Below the pieces are notes generated by a model. It saw only the letters and a list, made by a program, of their open reading frames with translations, made no database searches and was not told the origin of the DNA. From Roseibium marinum (GTDB lineage Bacteria; Pseudomonadota; Alphaproteobacteria; Rhizobiales; Stappiaceae), in contig NZ_PPCN01000003.1 in the NCBI RefSeq assembly GCF_002906165.1, positions 62,001-126,000 on the forward strand: a stretch of DNA of 64,000 nt. The letters run 5' to 3'. Shown here in pieces: positions 25,745 to 35,188 of the stretch (the stretch's first letter is position 1; each line of letters opens with the position of its first letter). A program made the position numbers and the translations under genes.

Positions 25745-26580
25745 GCGGTCGCTCCCTCAATCCTTGCAACGGCGCGGCGCAGGAGAACCTGAGCGAGATG
25801 CCGGCGGTAGGCGCCGCTGGCCTGGGTGTCGGAGGGCGGGTCGAGTTCGTCGTGCAGGGCTTTCGCGGCGCCTTCAACGTCACCCCGGTCGAGGGCGGTC
25901 ATCGCGGTCCTGGCGAGAAGCGGTTTGGGTCCGACCGAAAACAGCGCCACACGATGACCGGCTGCCCGTTTCACCAGGCACAGTCCGGCCAGCGCGTAAT
26001 CGCCGGACCGGCGGGCGACTTCCTCTATCAGATGCGCTTCTCCCGCCTCGGCTTTCGGCACCGAGATCCCGGTCAGGATTTCGCCTTCGCCGATGGAGGT
26101 CTCGAAGATGTCCTGAAAAAAGTCCTCGGCTGCGACGTCCCGCCGTCCGTGCAGTCCCTCGATATGCAAGGTCGCGCCGAGGGCAAGGATGCAGGCCGGG
26201 AATTCGGCGGCCGGATCGGCATGGGCGAGGGCGCCGCCGATCGTTCCCCGGTTCCGGATCGCCGCGTGAGCGATATATTGAACGGCCCGGGACAGAAGGG
26301 GCGCGTGTTCGCGGATGAGGGGATTGCCGGCGATCTCGACATGCCGTGTCAGGGCGCCGATCAGGAGCCTTTCCCCCGTATCGGAGACCCCGGAGAGGTC
26401 TGAAACGCGCGAGATGTCGACGAGGAGATCGCCTGCCGACAGGCGCATGTTCATCGCGGCGATCAGGCTCTGGCCACCGGCCAGAACCCGGCCCAATCCG
26501 CCAGACCCCGACAGCAGCTCAAGCGCATGCCGCAAATCGGATGCGCGGGCATATCCGCCCACCGATGCCTTCATGGCCAC
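25741..26580 (-). CDS. Molybdenum hydroxylase medium subunit, FAD-binding
   Basis: FAD subunit passing electrons from the iron-sulphur centres to the acceptor, 279 residues. The first FAD motif is AGGQSLIAAMNMRLS near residue 36 and the second is TIGGALAHADPAAEFPA near 114. Length is typical of CoxM/CutM. It is the first gene of a probable six-gene operon (medium, small and large subunits, then the TRAP binding protein and two permeases). Two candidate operators lie just upstream, towards the divergent tetR-type gene. Confidence 0.94.
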   Translation of the reverse strand: MAMKASVGGYARASDLRHALELLSGSGGLGRVLAGGQSLIAAMNMRLSAGDLLVDISRVSDLSGVSDTGERLLIGALTRHVEIAGNPLIREHAPLLSRAVQYIAHAAIRNRGTIGGALAHADPAAEFPACILALGATLHIEGLHGRRDVAAEDFFQDIFETSIGEGEILTGISVPKAEAGEAHLIEEVARRSGDYALAGLCLVKRAAGHRVALFSVGPKPLLARTAMTALDRGDVEGAAKALHDELDPPSDTQASGAYRRHLAQVLLRRAVARIEGATA

Positions 26581-26618
26581 CCCTCCCGTAATGCCCGCAA
26601 CGCCTCCTCGCGTCGCTT

Positions 26619-26657
26619 ATTGAGCATTTGATCAATCTTATTGAGCAGATGATCTAT
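26619..26657. promoter_or_regulatory. Tandem candidate TetR operators
   Basis: ATTGAGCATTTGATCAAT (26619-26636) and ATTGAGCAGATGATCTAT (26640-26657) are near-identical 18-base copies spaced exactly 21 bases, two helical turns. Each is an imperfect palindrome of the form TTGA-n-CA-nn-TG-n-TCAA. They lie in the 133-base gap between the hydroxylase operon and the divergent TetR-type gene. Confidence 0.7.
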
Positions 26658-26713
26658 AATTCTCGCGCGAATGCAAGTAGAATATTTGGCGAAGCAAAAG
26701 CGCGGGCGGAAAT

Positions 26714-27355
26714 ATGGATATCAATGGACAGGCGGAAGGCTCCGTCATCGAGGAGCGATCAGCCCGGCGGAGACTGCCGCCGCAGGAGCGCCGCCAGCAG
26801 ATTATCGACGGCGCCGTGGCCTTCTTCGCCGAGGTCGGTTTCGACGGCAAGACGCGCGATCTTGCCAAACGCCTTGGCGTGACGCAGTCGCTTCTGTTCA
26901 ACTATTTCGCCACCAAGGACGAACTGATCGAGGCGGTCTATGAGCAGGTCTATCTCAACCGGCTGGCGCCCGACTGGCCCGACCGCCTGACAGACCGGTC
27001 GGTGCCGCTGCGCGGCCGGTTGCTGGCGTTCTACTCCGAATACAGCACGCTCATTTTTCAGTACGAGTGGATGCGCATCTTCATGTCCTCCGGCCTGTCC
27101 GGAGCCGAGCTGAACCGCCGCTACCTCAAGCATCTGGGCGACGTGATCCTGAGGCCGCTTCTGGGAGAGATCGAATTCGCCGCGCGCTCCGGCGAGATCC
27201 CCACCATGGAAGACATCTGGAACCTCCACGGCGGCATCGTCTACATCGGCATCCGCCAGCACATCTACCGCACCCCGTGCCCGGACGATCCGTCTGTCGC
27301 AATCACACGCGCGGTCGACCGCTTCCTGCTGGCGTTCGGGATAGACGAGGCGTGA
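26714..27355 (+). CDS. TetR-family transcriptional regulator
   Basis: The 213-residue protein has a TetR helix-turn-helix at about 17-65 (RLPPQERRQQIIDGAVAFFA, GKTRDLAKRLGVTQSLLFNY, FATKDELIEAVYEQVY). The rest is a helical ligand-binding and dimerisation domain without a recognisable ligand class. It is divergent from the hydroxylase/TRAP operon and next to two tandem palindromes, so it most probably represses that operon and itself until the transported compound binds. The ribosome site is weak (GGGCGGAA), which would keep its level low. Confidence 0.93.
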   Translation: MDINGQAEGSVIEERSARRRLPPQERRQQIIDGAVAFFAEVGFDGKTRDLAKRLGVTQSLLFNYFATKDELIEAVYEQVYLNRLAPDWPDRLTDRSVPLRGRLLAFYSEYSTLIFQYEWMRIFMSSGLSGAELNRRYLKHLGDVILRPLLGEIEFAARSGEIPTMEDIWNLHGGIVYIGIRQHIYRTPCPDDPSVAITRAVDRFLLAFGIDEA

Positions 27356-27616
27356 CGGTAATCAGAGGCTTGGATGGGACTGGGCAGAGCAACCCAAAAA
27401 GGGTGTTCTCTCGCATTGAAGGTCTGAGACTGGCTGGTGACCAAACACCAACAGTTTCAGGATCGATGGATCAACAACCCGCACCGGAATGCCTCGCCCG
27501 GCCCGGCCGCGGACTGATGCGGGCTGCAAACTTCGTTGAACTTGCGAAGGCAAGTCGTCCGGGGCATGTTGAACTTCACGGTCATCCAAGCGGAAAGGTG
27601 AACTCCCGTAGGTATC

Positions 27617-30211
27617 TTGAAGGCTGAAAACCGGAAAATCCTGTCTCGTCCTCCCCGCAACACCTTGAGACTGCTCGCGCGGCCGGAACTGGAGCACCGC
27701 CTCATCTCCGGCCTCGACGGCCAGGTCGTCCTCATCCATGCCCCCGCCGGTTACGGCAAGACGGAAGTCATGGCGAAGCTGTTCCGGACAGCGGAGCGCC
27801 GGGGCAGGGAGGCTGTCTGGTTCAGCCTGAAGCCGGAAGACGGACTGGAAGACCTCCAGCGCCGCCTGGCGGAAGCGCTTTCCATCGAGCGCCATGGCCC
27901 CGATTGGCTCGCGGCCCATTTCACCACTCATGACAGGATCGTCGAACTCTATTTCGACGACGTCGACCGGTTGAAGGGCCCGGAGCTTTTCTCCTGGTTG
28001 CTGGATCGTCTGCCGGACACATTGCGCATCGTGATCGCCGGCCGCAGGTTGCCCGAGCTTCGCCTCTCGCGGTTGCGCATGCGCGGTCTTCTTGCGGAAA
28101 TTTCCGATCAGGACCTGCGCTTCAACCGCGGCGAGACCCGGCAGTTGCTCGGCTCGTGGCTGACGACGCAGGAACTCGACAGGGCCGGCGAGACGCTCAA
28201 CGGCTGGCCGGCTTTGATGCGGCTGGCGCTGATCGAACTGGAGCACGGGGTCAACGGCCTGGAGAGGGCGGCTCTGGTGGAAGGCGAGTCGCGTGTCTAC
28301 CGCGAGTTTCTTCTCGATGAGGTGATCCCCAATCTGGATGAAATCGAACTCAAGGTTCTGAAAGCTGTCGAGGGCCTGGACAACTTCACGCTCAGGATTG
28401 CGTCTTCGCTGGCCGAACTGCCCTTCGACTATCATACGCTGCGCCAGATCGAGCAGCTTTCCCCTTTGATCCAGACCGAGGAGCAGAACGCCGGCTGGTT
28501 CCGCCTTTCCACGGTGGTGTCCCGTGCCCTGGCATTTCACGATATCCAGGAGGACGGCGAGAGCCGCAAGGATAGGCACATCCGGGCGGCGAAGCTGTTC
28601 GCGGAAAACGGCAATCTGGCAAAATCCGTGCTGCATGCGTCCATAGCCGGCGAGATAGACCTTGCCATCGACACGATCGAACAGGCGGGCGGCGTCGAAC
28701 TTTTCCTGCGTGCCGGCTACACGGTTCTGCGCGGGATCATCGACGCGGTTCCCCATTCCGTCGTGCTGAAGACGCCGTCGTTGCGCCTCTGCCGGGCGGT
28801 GATGCTGGGCAAGACAGGGCAGATCCAGGAGGCTCGCGCGGTCCTCGATGCGCTGCTGGACGACACCAGGGCGGGACGCATTCCAGGCACGGAAAGCTGG
28901 GTCGCGATGCTGCGCCACATCGACAGTCTCAACGAAGTCTACGAGGACCGGGCGATGGATGTCGCCGGCATCGCGAGACTGAGGGAGGAAGCGGATGGCG
29001 AGCGGAATGAAAACACCTGGCGGCTCGGCTGGATCTACAATCACCTGACTATATGCTACACGCGCCTTGGAGATCTGGAGGCCGCGAAAACCACGGCCCA
29101 GCACGGCCTGTCGCTCTACCGGGAGGAAAGGTCGAGCTATCCGCAGGCCTTCATGCTGGCCCACCTGGCGTTCATCGACATGCTGGGGAACAATTTCTCG
29201 GCGGCATTCGGCCATCTGGACGAGGCCTTTGGCATTATTCACGGACAGTACTGGAACGACGCCAATCTGCTGGCCATCGCCAACGTTCCGCTCGCGGGCC
29301 TGCGTTATCGGCAGGGACAGACGGGCGATGCCGGACGGCTGATGCAGCAAGCCATTCCGATTATGGAAACTGCCGAGGGCTGGGTCGACTTCTATGTCGA
29401 GGCCTATGGCATACTCGCCCGTGTGCGGTTCGATGAGAGTGGTATTGCCGAAGCGGAGAAAATTCTCGAAGGCGGAGTAGAAGTCGCCGAGAAGCGCGAC
29501 TTGCCGCGCCTCCGTCTGGCGCTCTCCATTCTGCGGATGGAGCTCCAGACATGGGCGGGTCTGCACGAGCAGGCGGAACGGGGGCTGAAGCAGTGGCCGC
29601 ATCCGGAGGATGCGGGCGCCTGGCCGACGGTACGCGAACGCCGGGATGCGGCCTTGGCCATCGGGCGCCTGCGGCTGCGCCAGGACCGTCTTGACGAAGC
29701 GCTTGCGCTGCTGGCGCCTGCGGCGAAGGAGGTGCGCGAAACCCGGCGGGCCGACCATCTCATCCGGGTTTCACTGCTCCTTGCGGAGATACACGCACGC
29801 AAGGGCGACGATGCTGCCGCGGTCGCGGCGCTCAACGAGGCCGCGTTGCTGGCCCATCCCGGCGGTCAGATCCAGCACTACCGGGACGAAGGCAGGGACT
29901 TCGCCGAAGTCATACGCAAGCTCGTTCGCCGGGTCGGGCTTCGCCGGATGGGGCACACCACCTCGCAGTACCTGGCTTCCGTCGTCGTTCCGCAGGTGCG
30001 CCGGACACCGAGCGGCAGTCTGCTGAGCCGGCGCGAGCGGGAAGTGCTGACGCTGTTGGCCGAAGGCATGTCCAACAAGAGTATCGCCCGGCGGCTCGAT
30101 GTGGGCGAGCCGACGGTCAAGTTCCACCTGAAGAACCTCTTCGCAAAGCTCGGCGTCTCTCGCCGTGCGCTCGCCGTCAATGTCGCGCGCACCAGCGGGC
30201 TGCTGGATTGA
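27617..30211 (+). CDS. MalT-like LuxR-family regulator (STAND ATPase)
   Basis: Large activator of 864 residues. Walker A is HAPAGYGKT at 41-49, with a Walker-B-like acidic stretch LYFDDVD near 110. A long helical region with tetratricopeptide-like repeats fills the middle (LGWIYNHLTICYTRLGDLEA, AHLAFIDMLGNNFSAAFGHL and others). A LuxR helix-turn-helix forms the last 65 residues (LLSRREREVLTLLAEGMSNK, GEPTVKFHLKNLF). MalT-type proteins bind ATP and a small inducer and oligomerise on DNA. The frame opens at a TTG (27617) with a poor ribosome site; no better start is seen in frame. It converges on the DUF917/hydantoinase operon, which it may control; that is inference. Confidence 0.9.
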   Translation: MKAENRKILSRPPRNTLRLLARPELEHRLISGLDGQVVLIHAPAGYGKTEVMAKLFRTAERRGREAVWFSLKPEDGLEDLQRRLAEALSIERHGPDWLAAHFTTHDRIVELYFDDVDRLKGPELFSWLLDRLPDTLRIVIAGRRLPELRLSRLRMRGLLAEISDQDLRFNRGETRQLLGSWLTTQELDRAGETLNGWPALMRLALIELEHGVNGLERAALVEGESRVYREFLLDEVIPNLDEIELKVLKAVEGLDNFTLRIASSLAELPFDYHTLRQIEQLSPLIQTEEQNAGWFRLSTVVSRALAFHDIQEDGESRKDRHIRAAKLFAENGNLAKSVLHASIAGEIDLAIDTIEQAGGVELFLRAGYTVLRGIIDAVPHSVVLKTPSLRLCRAVMLGKTGQIQEARAVLDALLDDTRAGRIPGTESWVAMLRHIDSLNEVYEDRAMDVAGIARLREEADGERNENTWRLGWIYNHLTICYTRLGDLEAAKTTAQHGLSLYREERSSYPQAFMLAHLAFIDMLGNNFSAAFGHLDEAFGIIHGQYWNDANLLAIANVPLAGLRYRQGQTGDAGRLMQQAIPIMETAEGWVDFYVEAYGILARVRFDESGIAEAEKILEGGVEVAEKRDLPRLRLALSILRMELQTWAGLHEQAERGLKQWPHPEDAGAWPTVRERRDAALAIGRLRLRQDRLDEALALLAPAAKEVRETRRADHLIRVSLLLAEIHARKGDDAAAVAALNEAALLAHPGGQIQHYRDEGRDFAEVIRKLVRRVGLRRMGHTTSQYLASVVVPQVRRTPSGSLLSRREREVLTLLAEGMSNKSIARRLDVGEPTVKFHLKNLFAKLGVSRRALAVNVARTSGLLD

Positions 30212-30223
30212 ACGCAAAGCGCT

Positions 30224-31309
30224 TTAGGCTCCTCCAAGAGCGACGTAGTCGGCGTCGATCCCGAATGCGCCCGGACCGAACACGGCCAGCGCTTCCGGGG
30301 TGCGCATGATTTCCGGCACCCGGATCCCCAGGATATCGACCCTTTGCCCGTAGCGCAGCCGCTCGGTCGGGATGGCTTCGACAGTGTCGATGTCCAGCAC
30401 GCAGATCAGGTCCGGCACGACCGCCAGGATCTCGCCTGACTGCTCCAGAAGAAGGTTCTCGTTCTGGATACGGATCTTGTAGGGCTCGCTGTCGTCGAAC
30501 GGCACGATGGTCACCACGCCAACCGACCAGCCGTTTTCCACCTTGCGTTCGATATCCGAGATCTTGCCGCTGCCCAGAAGCTTTGCGTATCCGTAGTGGG
30601 TGGTCGACAGGAAGTCGATCAGGGTAGGGAGAAGCGCTTTCTTTTCCCTTTTGGCTTCCCGCAGGACCCGGCCGATATCCTGGGCCAGAGACATGGTGGC
30701 CGGTACGGAGACCCGCTTTGCCGTCGCGCCGTCCATCGGATAATTCACCAGGCAGACTTGCCCGCCCATGCGGATGCACAGCCCCCGGGCCAGAAACTCG
30801 GCCTTGGCGGCATCGTCCGCCTCCACCATGGCCAGATTGCCCCGTTCGTCGGCGAGTGCAACGGGAGCAGCCTTCACGCCGTAAACGTTGAAGGTCTCCA
30901 TTTCCAGTTGGGGAAAAGCCCGGCCCATGCCGTCGGCGTCGATCAGAGGCAGGCCCGTCTGCGCGGCGAGCACGATCGGCAGGCAGGAGTTGAGCCCGCC
31001 GGCTTCGAACGGCATGAGCGCCGTCACGGTCTCGCCCGTCACGTCCTCGTAGTGTCTGAGGGCCATGAGCATCTCCTCGCCTGAGGGAATCTTCTCGATA
31101 AGGATCGTCGGAGCACCCATGGCACCGCAGGTCACGACCTTTGCATCGTCCGGCAGTTCCTCCAGCGAAATCATCTTCACGGGAGCGTTGGCCTCGATGG
31201 CTCCGCGGGCGAGCAGCTTGCCGATATAGGGATCGCCGCCGCCACCGGTCCCCAGGATGGCGGCGCCGACGGCGATGTCTTCCAGATCCTGGGGGTGGAT
31301 TTCTCTCAT
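30224..31309 (-). CDS. DUF917 family protein, second copy
   Basis: 361 residues with the family signature near the N-terminus (AVGAAILGTGGGGDPYIG), the acidic DADGMGRAFPQLEM block near 125, and a C-terminal domain ending VPEIMRTPEALAVFGPGAFG. Pfam has related this family (PF06032) to S-methyl-thiohydantoin desulfurase activity, to my knowledge; earlier it had no known function. It is encoded directly after a paralogue with a four-base overlap and shares the block order with it, so a heteromer is plausible. Last gene of the operon, ending 12 bases from the convergent MalT-like gene. Confidence 0.88.
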   Translation of the reverse strand: MREIHPQDLEDIAVGAAILGTGGGGDPYIGKLLARGAIEANAPVKMISLEELPDDAKVVTCGAMGAPTILIEKIPSGEEMLMALRHYEDVTGETVTALMPFEAGGLNSCLPIVLAAQTGLPLIDADGMGRAFPQLEMETFNVYGVKAAPVALADERGNLAMVEADDAAKAEFLARGLCIRMGGQVCLVNYPMDGATAKRVSVPATMSLAQDIGRVLREAKREKKALLPTLIDFLSTTHYGYAKLLGSGKISDIERKVENGWSVGVVTIVPFDDSEPYKIRIQNENLLLEQSGEILAVVPDLICVLDIDTVEAIPTERLRYGQRVDILGIRVPEIMRTPEALAVFGPGAFGIDADYVALGGA

Positions 31310-32397
31310 GCGGAAAGGTCCTCGATCTTGGTGTAGGGCTCGTCCAGTCCGAAGCAGGAAGGGCCGAACACGGCGAGTGCCTCCGGCGTGCGCATGAGCT
31401 CGGGAACCGAGACGGAAATGACCGTCACGCGCTGGCCGTAGCGCAAGTTTTCCGTGGTGATAGGCTCGGCGGTCTCGCTGTCCATGATGCAGATAAGATC
31501 GGGAACGATGGCGCGCACCTTGCCGTCCACACGGGCAATGAGATTTTCGTTCTGGATCTCGATTTCCATCACGCCGTCATATGGAGCGAAACCGTCGATC
31601 TTCGCCCGGCCCAGGGAAAAGCCGTTGCGGGTCTCGCGCTGCAGATCCGAGATCTTGCCGGAATAGATAATCGTGGCGAAGCTGTAGAGTGTCCCGGGCA
31701 TGAAGGCGAGCAGGACCTCGAACGGGTTCTGGTGGTTCGCCTTGGCTTCGCGCAGGACGCGGCCGATCTGAATGGCCAGCGACAGGGTACGCGGCACCGC
31801 GGTGCGCTTCACATCGGCGCCCGACATGGCGTATTCGGCGATATAGGCCGCCCCGCCCATCCGGATGGCGACGCCGCGCGACAGCCACTCCATCATCTCG
31901 TTGGACCGGGCCTCGATCAGCGTGCAGTCGCCCCATTCGTTGGAAACCGCCATCGGGGAGCCGGAAATTCCGTAGACCCCGAAGGTCTCCATCTGCAATT
32001 CCGGAAAAGCCCGGCCCATGCCGTCGCCGTCCACGATGGGCAGTCCGAGGCGGGCGCCGACCAGCAGCGGGATGGTGGAATTGATGCCGCCGACCTCGAT
32101 CGGCATGGTATGGGTCGCGCTCTTGCCCAGTCTCTTTTCAAGCCGTTTGAGCGACAGGATGGCCTCCTCGCCGGAGGGCAGTTTTTCCACCAGCACGGTT
32201 GGCGCACCCATCATGGCGGTGGGGATAACCAGAGCGTCGTCGTCGAGCGTATCCGGATCGGCCAGTTCGACCGTCAGCCCGTCGTCGAGACATTTTTGAA
32301 CCATCTGGCGGCCAATGTAGGGATCGCCTCCGCCACCGGTACCCAGAAAGGCGGCTCCGACCGCAAGGTCCTTCAGGTCCTGTGTGTCGAGTTTCAT
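31306..32397 (-). CDS. DUF917 family protein, first copy
   Basis: 363 residues from the ATG at 32397, which has GGAGG seven bases upstream; a TTG six bases further up is less likely. The same landmarks as the next gene are seen: AVGAAFLGTGGGGDPYIG, VDGDGMGRAFPELQM, VPELMRTPEALAVFGPSCFG. The two copies are clearly paralogous but far from identical (for example in the 150-250 region), so the duplication is old. The gene follows the hydantoinase/oxoprolinase gene with almost no gap, a pairing common for DUF917 proteins. Confidence 0.88.
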   Translation of the reverse strand: MKLDTQDLKDLAVGAAFLGTGGGGDPYIGRQMVQKCLDDGLTVELADPDTLDDDALVIPTAMMGAPTVLVEKLPSGEEAILSLKRLEKRLGKSATHTMPIEVGGINSTIPLLVGARLGLPIVDGDGMGRAFPELQMETFGVYGISGSPMAVSNEWGDCTLIEARSNEMMEWLSRGVAIRMGGAAYIAEYAMSGADVKRTAVPRTLSLAIQIGRVLREAKANHQNPFEVLLAFMPGTLYSFATIIYSGKISDLQRETRNGFSLGRAKIDGFAPYDGVMEIEIQNENLIARVDGKVRAIVPDLICIMDSETAEPITTENLRYGQRVTVISVSVPELMRTPEALAVFGPSCFGLDEPYTKIEDLSA

Positions 32398-32399
32398 TC

Positions 32400-33947
32400 T
32401 CAAGCCTCCCCGAATGCGAGGTCGCCGACCGCCTTGACGCGGATACGGGTGGCGGAGCCGGGCAGATAGGCGAGAGGGACTTCCTCGATGTCCATGATCT
32501 TGACGCTGTTTCCCACCGCTCCGGCTGCAACGGCATTGGCGGTGGCTTCTTTCTTCGCCTCGTCCAGGACCTCATCGCGCTGGCGGCCTTCCATGGCATA
32601 GATCCGGTCCACCTCGCCGCCGACCTGGGCAATGGCAGCCCCGATGGCATTGGCGACGCCGGCGTTTTCCGGCCGGATCACTTCGCTCGCGGATGGCAGT
32701 TCGCGCGAAATCAGGACGGAGCCGCCGCCGACAAGAATAACAGGCAGCTTGTCGGCTGACATCTTCATGCGGTCCACGGCTTCGTCCACCATCCGGTGCA
32801 TGGTCGCAATCGCGGTCTCGACCGTCGCCTTCGGGATCGACGCGACGCGGGAGGCATCGCCGATATCGGCGAGCCCGGCAGCAACGATGATGTCGGTGGT
32901 GGTGAGCGTGTCTCCACCGAAGACCAGAGCCTTCTCCGTAATCTCGTAGCCGACGGAATCGGGGCCGATGCGGGCGCCTTCATCCCTCACGAGCGAACCG
33001 CCTCCGAGACCGATGGCAAGCACGTCCGGCATGCGGAAATTGGTGCGCACTCCGCCAATATCGACGGCGACGGCACTTTCGCGCGGGAAACCCTGCATCA
33101 GCATGCCGACGTCGGACGTCGTGCCGCCGATATCGACAACCATGGCGTCGCCGAGGCCGGCAAGGCGCGCCGCGCCGCGCATGGAGTTGGTGGGACCGGA
33201 AGCGAAGGTCAGCACCGGGTAGCGCTCGACATGCTCCGGGGTCATCAGCGTACCGTCGTTCTGGCTGATGAAGAAGGGTGCGGTGATGCCCTTCTCGCCA
33301 AGAGCTGCGCGGAAGCTGCTGACCACTTTCACGGAAAGTTCGGCCAGGCAGGCATTCATGATCGCGGCGTTCTCGCGCTCCAGGAAACCGACGCGCCCGA
33401 TTTCGTGGCTGAGGGACAGGGCGACGCCCGGGCATTCCTCGCGCAGGATTTCGGCGGCACGCAGTTCCATCACGGCGGTCACCGGCGAGAAGACAGAGGT
33501 GATTGCCGCCGACCGGATCCCCCGTGCCCTGATTTCCTTTGCGACCTCGAGAAGCCCGGCTTCGTCCAGAGGCGCAATTTCGCGGCCGTCGAATTCATGG
33601 CCGCCGTGCAGCATGAACGTGTGCCGTCCGAGCGTGTCGGCAAGATCCGCCGGCCAGTCCGTCATCGGCGGGACGCCGCGCGTGGCCGGCAGGCCGATCC
33701 GGATGGCGGCCACCTCAAGCAGGCGGCGGCGTTCGACGACCGCATTGGTGAAATGGGTTGTACCGATCATCACCGCATCGATGGCGTCCGGCTGGACGCC
33801 GCTGTCTCCCATGACGACGGACAGGGCGGCGGAGATGCCCGAACTGACGTCCAGTGTGGTGGGCGACTTGCATGCGGCGACGACGGTATCGCCGTCCAGA
33901 ATGACGGCATCCGTATTCGTGCCGCCCACATCAATGCCTACTCGCAT
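32400..33947 (-). CDS. Hydantoinase/oxoprolinase family ATPase (HyuA-like)
   Basis: Member of the ASKHA-fold family of ATP-dependent ring-opening enzymes that act on hydantoins, 5-oxoproline or N-methylhydantoin. The 515 residues start with IDVGGTNTDAVILDG and include VDIGGTTSDVGMLMQ and the ADVLAIGLGGGS-like block IGLGGGSLVRDEG. The size matches a stand-alone single-subunit form rather than the 700-residue HyuA. The ORF extends six codons upstream, but the ATG at 33947 begins exactly at the ATP-binding motif. No HyuB partner is present; the two DUF917 proteins downstream may replace it. Confidence 0.9.
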   Translation of the reverse strand: MRVGIDVGGTNTDAVILDGDTVVAACKSPTTLDVSSGISAALSVVMGDSGVQPDAIDAVMIGTTHFTNAVVERRRLLEVAAIRIGLPATRGVPPMTDWPADLADTLGRHTFMLHGGHEFDGREIAPLDEAGLLEVAKEIRARGIRSAAITSVFSPVTAVMELRAAEILREECPGVALSLSHEIGRVGFLERENAAIMNACLAELSVKVVSSFRAALGEKGITAPFFISQNDGTLMTPEHVERYPVLTFASGPTNSMRGAARLAGLGDAMVVDIGGTTSDVGMLMQGFPRESAVAVDIGGVRTNFRMPDVLAIGLGGGSLVRDEGARIGPDSVGYEITEKALVFGGDTLTTTDIIVAAGLADIGDASRVASIPKATVETAIATMHRMVDEAVDRMKMSADKLPVILVGGGSVLISRELPSASEVIRPENAGVANAIGAAIAQVGGEVDRIYAMEGRQRDEVLDEAKKEATANAVAAGAVGNSVKIMDIEEVPLAYLPGSATRIRVKAVGDLAFGEA

Positions 33948-34053
33948 TGGCGGATCCTCTCTCAAAAGGCCAGATTTGTTCCTTGCCCGGCGAGCGGGTG
34001 CTCGCCGAGAATTTCGTTAAGTTACTGTGTTGTCTTCCTGTTTTCGGAGCCTG

Positions 34054-35148
34054 TTAACCGCTGGAACTGCCCGCTCCATCTTCGGGAAGAACCCGTGCCC
34101 TGCGCTCCGTCCAGCCGATCCTCACCACGGCTCCCGGGTCCCATTTTTCCAGGTGGAACTGGTTCTGCCGCTCCGCGACGATTTCCTGTCCGGCGACTTC
34201 GAGCCGGTACCGCAGCATCGCCCCCTGATAGGTTTCATCGAGAACCGTGGCGGCAAGCAGGGGAACGCCCTGTGCTTCGGCTTCCTGGCCCATCAGGACG
34301 TTTTCCGGCCGGATCACCAGCTTTGCCCCGGTTCCCTTGCCGATCAGGTGGTGCGTGCTTGCCTGAAGCACCTGGCCACCCAGTTCGATCGTGGCCTTGT
34401 GCTCTTTTACCTCCAGGCATTTGACGTCCAGAATGTTTGACTGGCCGATGAACGAGGTGACGAACAGCGTCCCGGGCTCCTCATAAATCTGTTGCGGTGT
34501 GCCGCTTTGCTCGATCTGACCCGCGCGCATGACGCCGATCCGGTCGGACATGGTCAGCGCCTCGTCCTGATCGTGGGTGACGTAGATCGTGGTGATGCCG
34601 AGCTTCTGCTGCAGGTTCTTGATCCAGAATTTCATTTCCTCGCGCAGCGTCTTGTCGAGCGCGGAAAGCGGTTCGTCGAGAAGCAGTATGCGGGGTTCCG
34701 TCACCAGCACACGGGCGAGGGCGACGCGCTGCTGCTGGCCGCCTGACAGATTGCGCTGAAAACGATCCTCGAAACCGGTCAGGCCGACCTGTTCCAGCGC
34801 CGCGCGCACCGCCGTGTCGATTTCACTGCGTGATTTCTTCCGCAGTTTGAGACCGAAGGCGATGTTGTCCGCCACGGACATGTGCGGGAAGATCGCGTAG
34901 TTCTGGAAGACGATGCCGATATCGCGTTTTTCCGGCGGCAGCGGCGTCAGGTTCTGACCGTCGACGACGATCCGCCCGGCGGTCGGTTTGACGAAGCCGG
35001 CAACCATGCGCAGGGTCGTCGACTTGCCGCATCCGGACGGCCCGAGCAGGGCGTAGAACTCGCCTTCCCTGATTTGGAGAGAGACGGAGTCCACCGCAAC
35101 CGAATCGCCGTAGCTCTTTGTGAGTTGTTCCAGCCGAATGTCCGACAC
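34054..35148 (-). CDS. ABC transporter ATP-binding protein, polyamine/PotA type
   Basis: ATPase of a type-I ABC importer, 364 residues. Walker A is GPSGCGKSTT, the signature LSGGQQQRVALARVL, Walker B ILLLDEPLSALD, H-loop VTHDQDEA, then a C-terminal TOBE domain (about 280-350) typical of PotA/FbpC-type subunits. It follows the binding-protein gene after a strong hairpin and precedes the hydantoinase gene by 106 bases. The transporter class usually carries polyamines, metal-organic or small nitrogenous organic compounds. Confidence 0.93.
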   Translation of the reverse strand: MSDIRLEQLTKSYGDSVAVDSVSLQIREGEFYALLGPSGCGKSTTLRMVAGFVKPTAGRIVVDGQNLTPLPPEKRDIGIVFQNYAIFPHMSVADNIAFGLKLRKKSRSEIDTAVRAALEQVGLTGFEDRFQRNLSGGQQQRVALARVLVTEPRILLLDEPLSALDKTLREEMKFWIKNLQQKLGITTIYVTHDQDEALTMSDRIGVMRAGQIEQSGTPQQIYEEPGTLFVTSFIGQSNILDVKCLEVKEHKATIELGGQVLQASTHHLIGKGTGAKLVIRPENVLMGQEAEAQGVPLLAATVLDETYQGAMLRYRLEVAGQEIVAERQNQFHLEKWDPGAVVRIGWTERRARVLPEDGAGSSSG

Positions 35149-35188
35149 GTGAGTGATTGCCTCGTCTTGGATGGGTTCAGGAGCTTCC

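Noticed and set aside
27362..29758. 798-codon open frame on the minus strand
   Set aside because: Antisense shadow of the MalT-like regulator. The plus frame has Walker and LuxR motifs; the minus frame has none.
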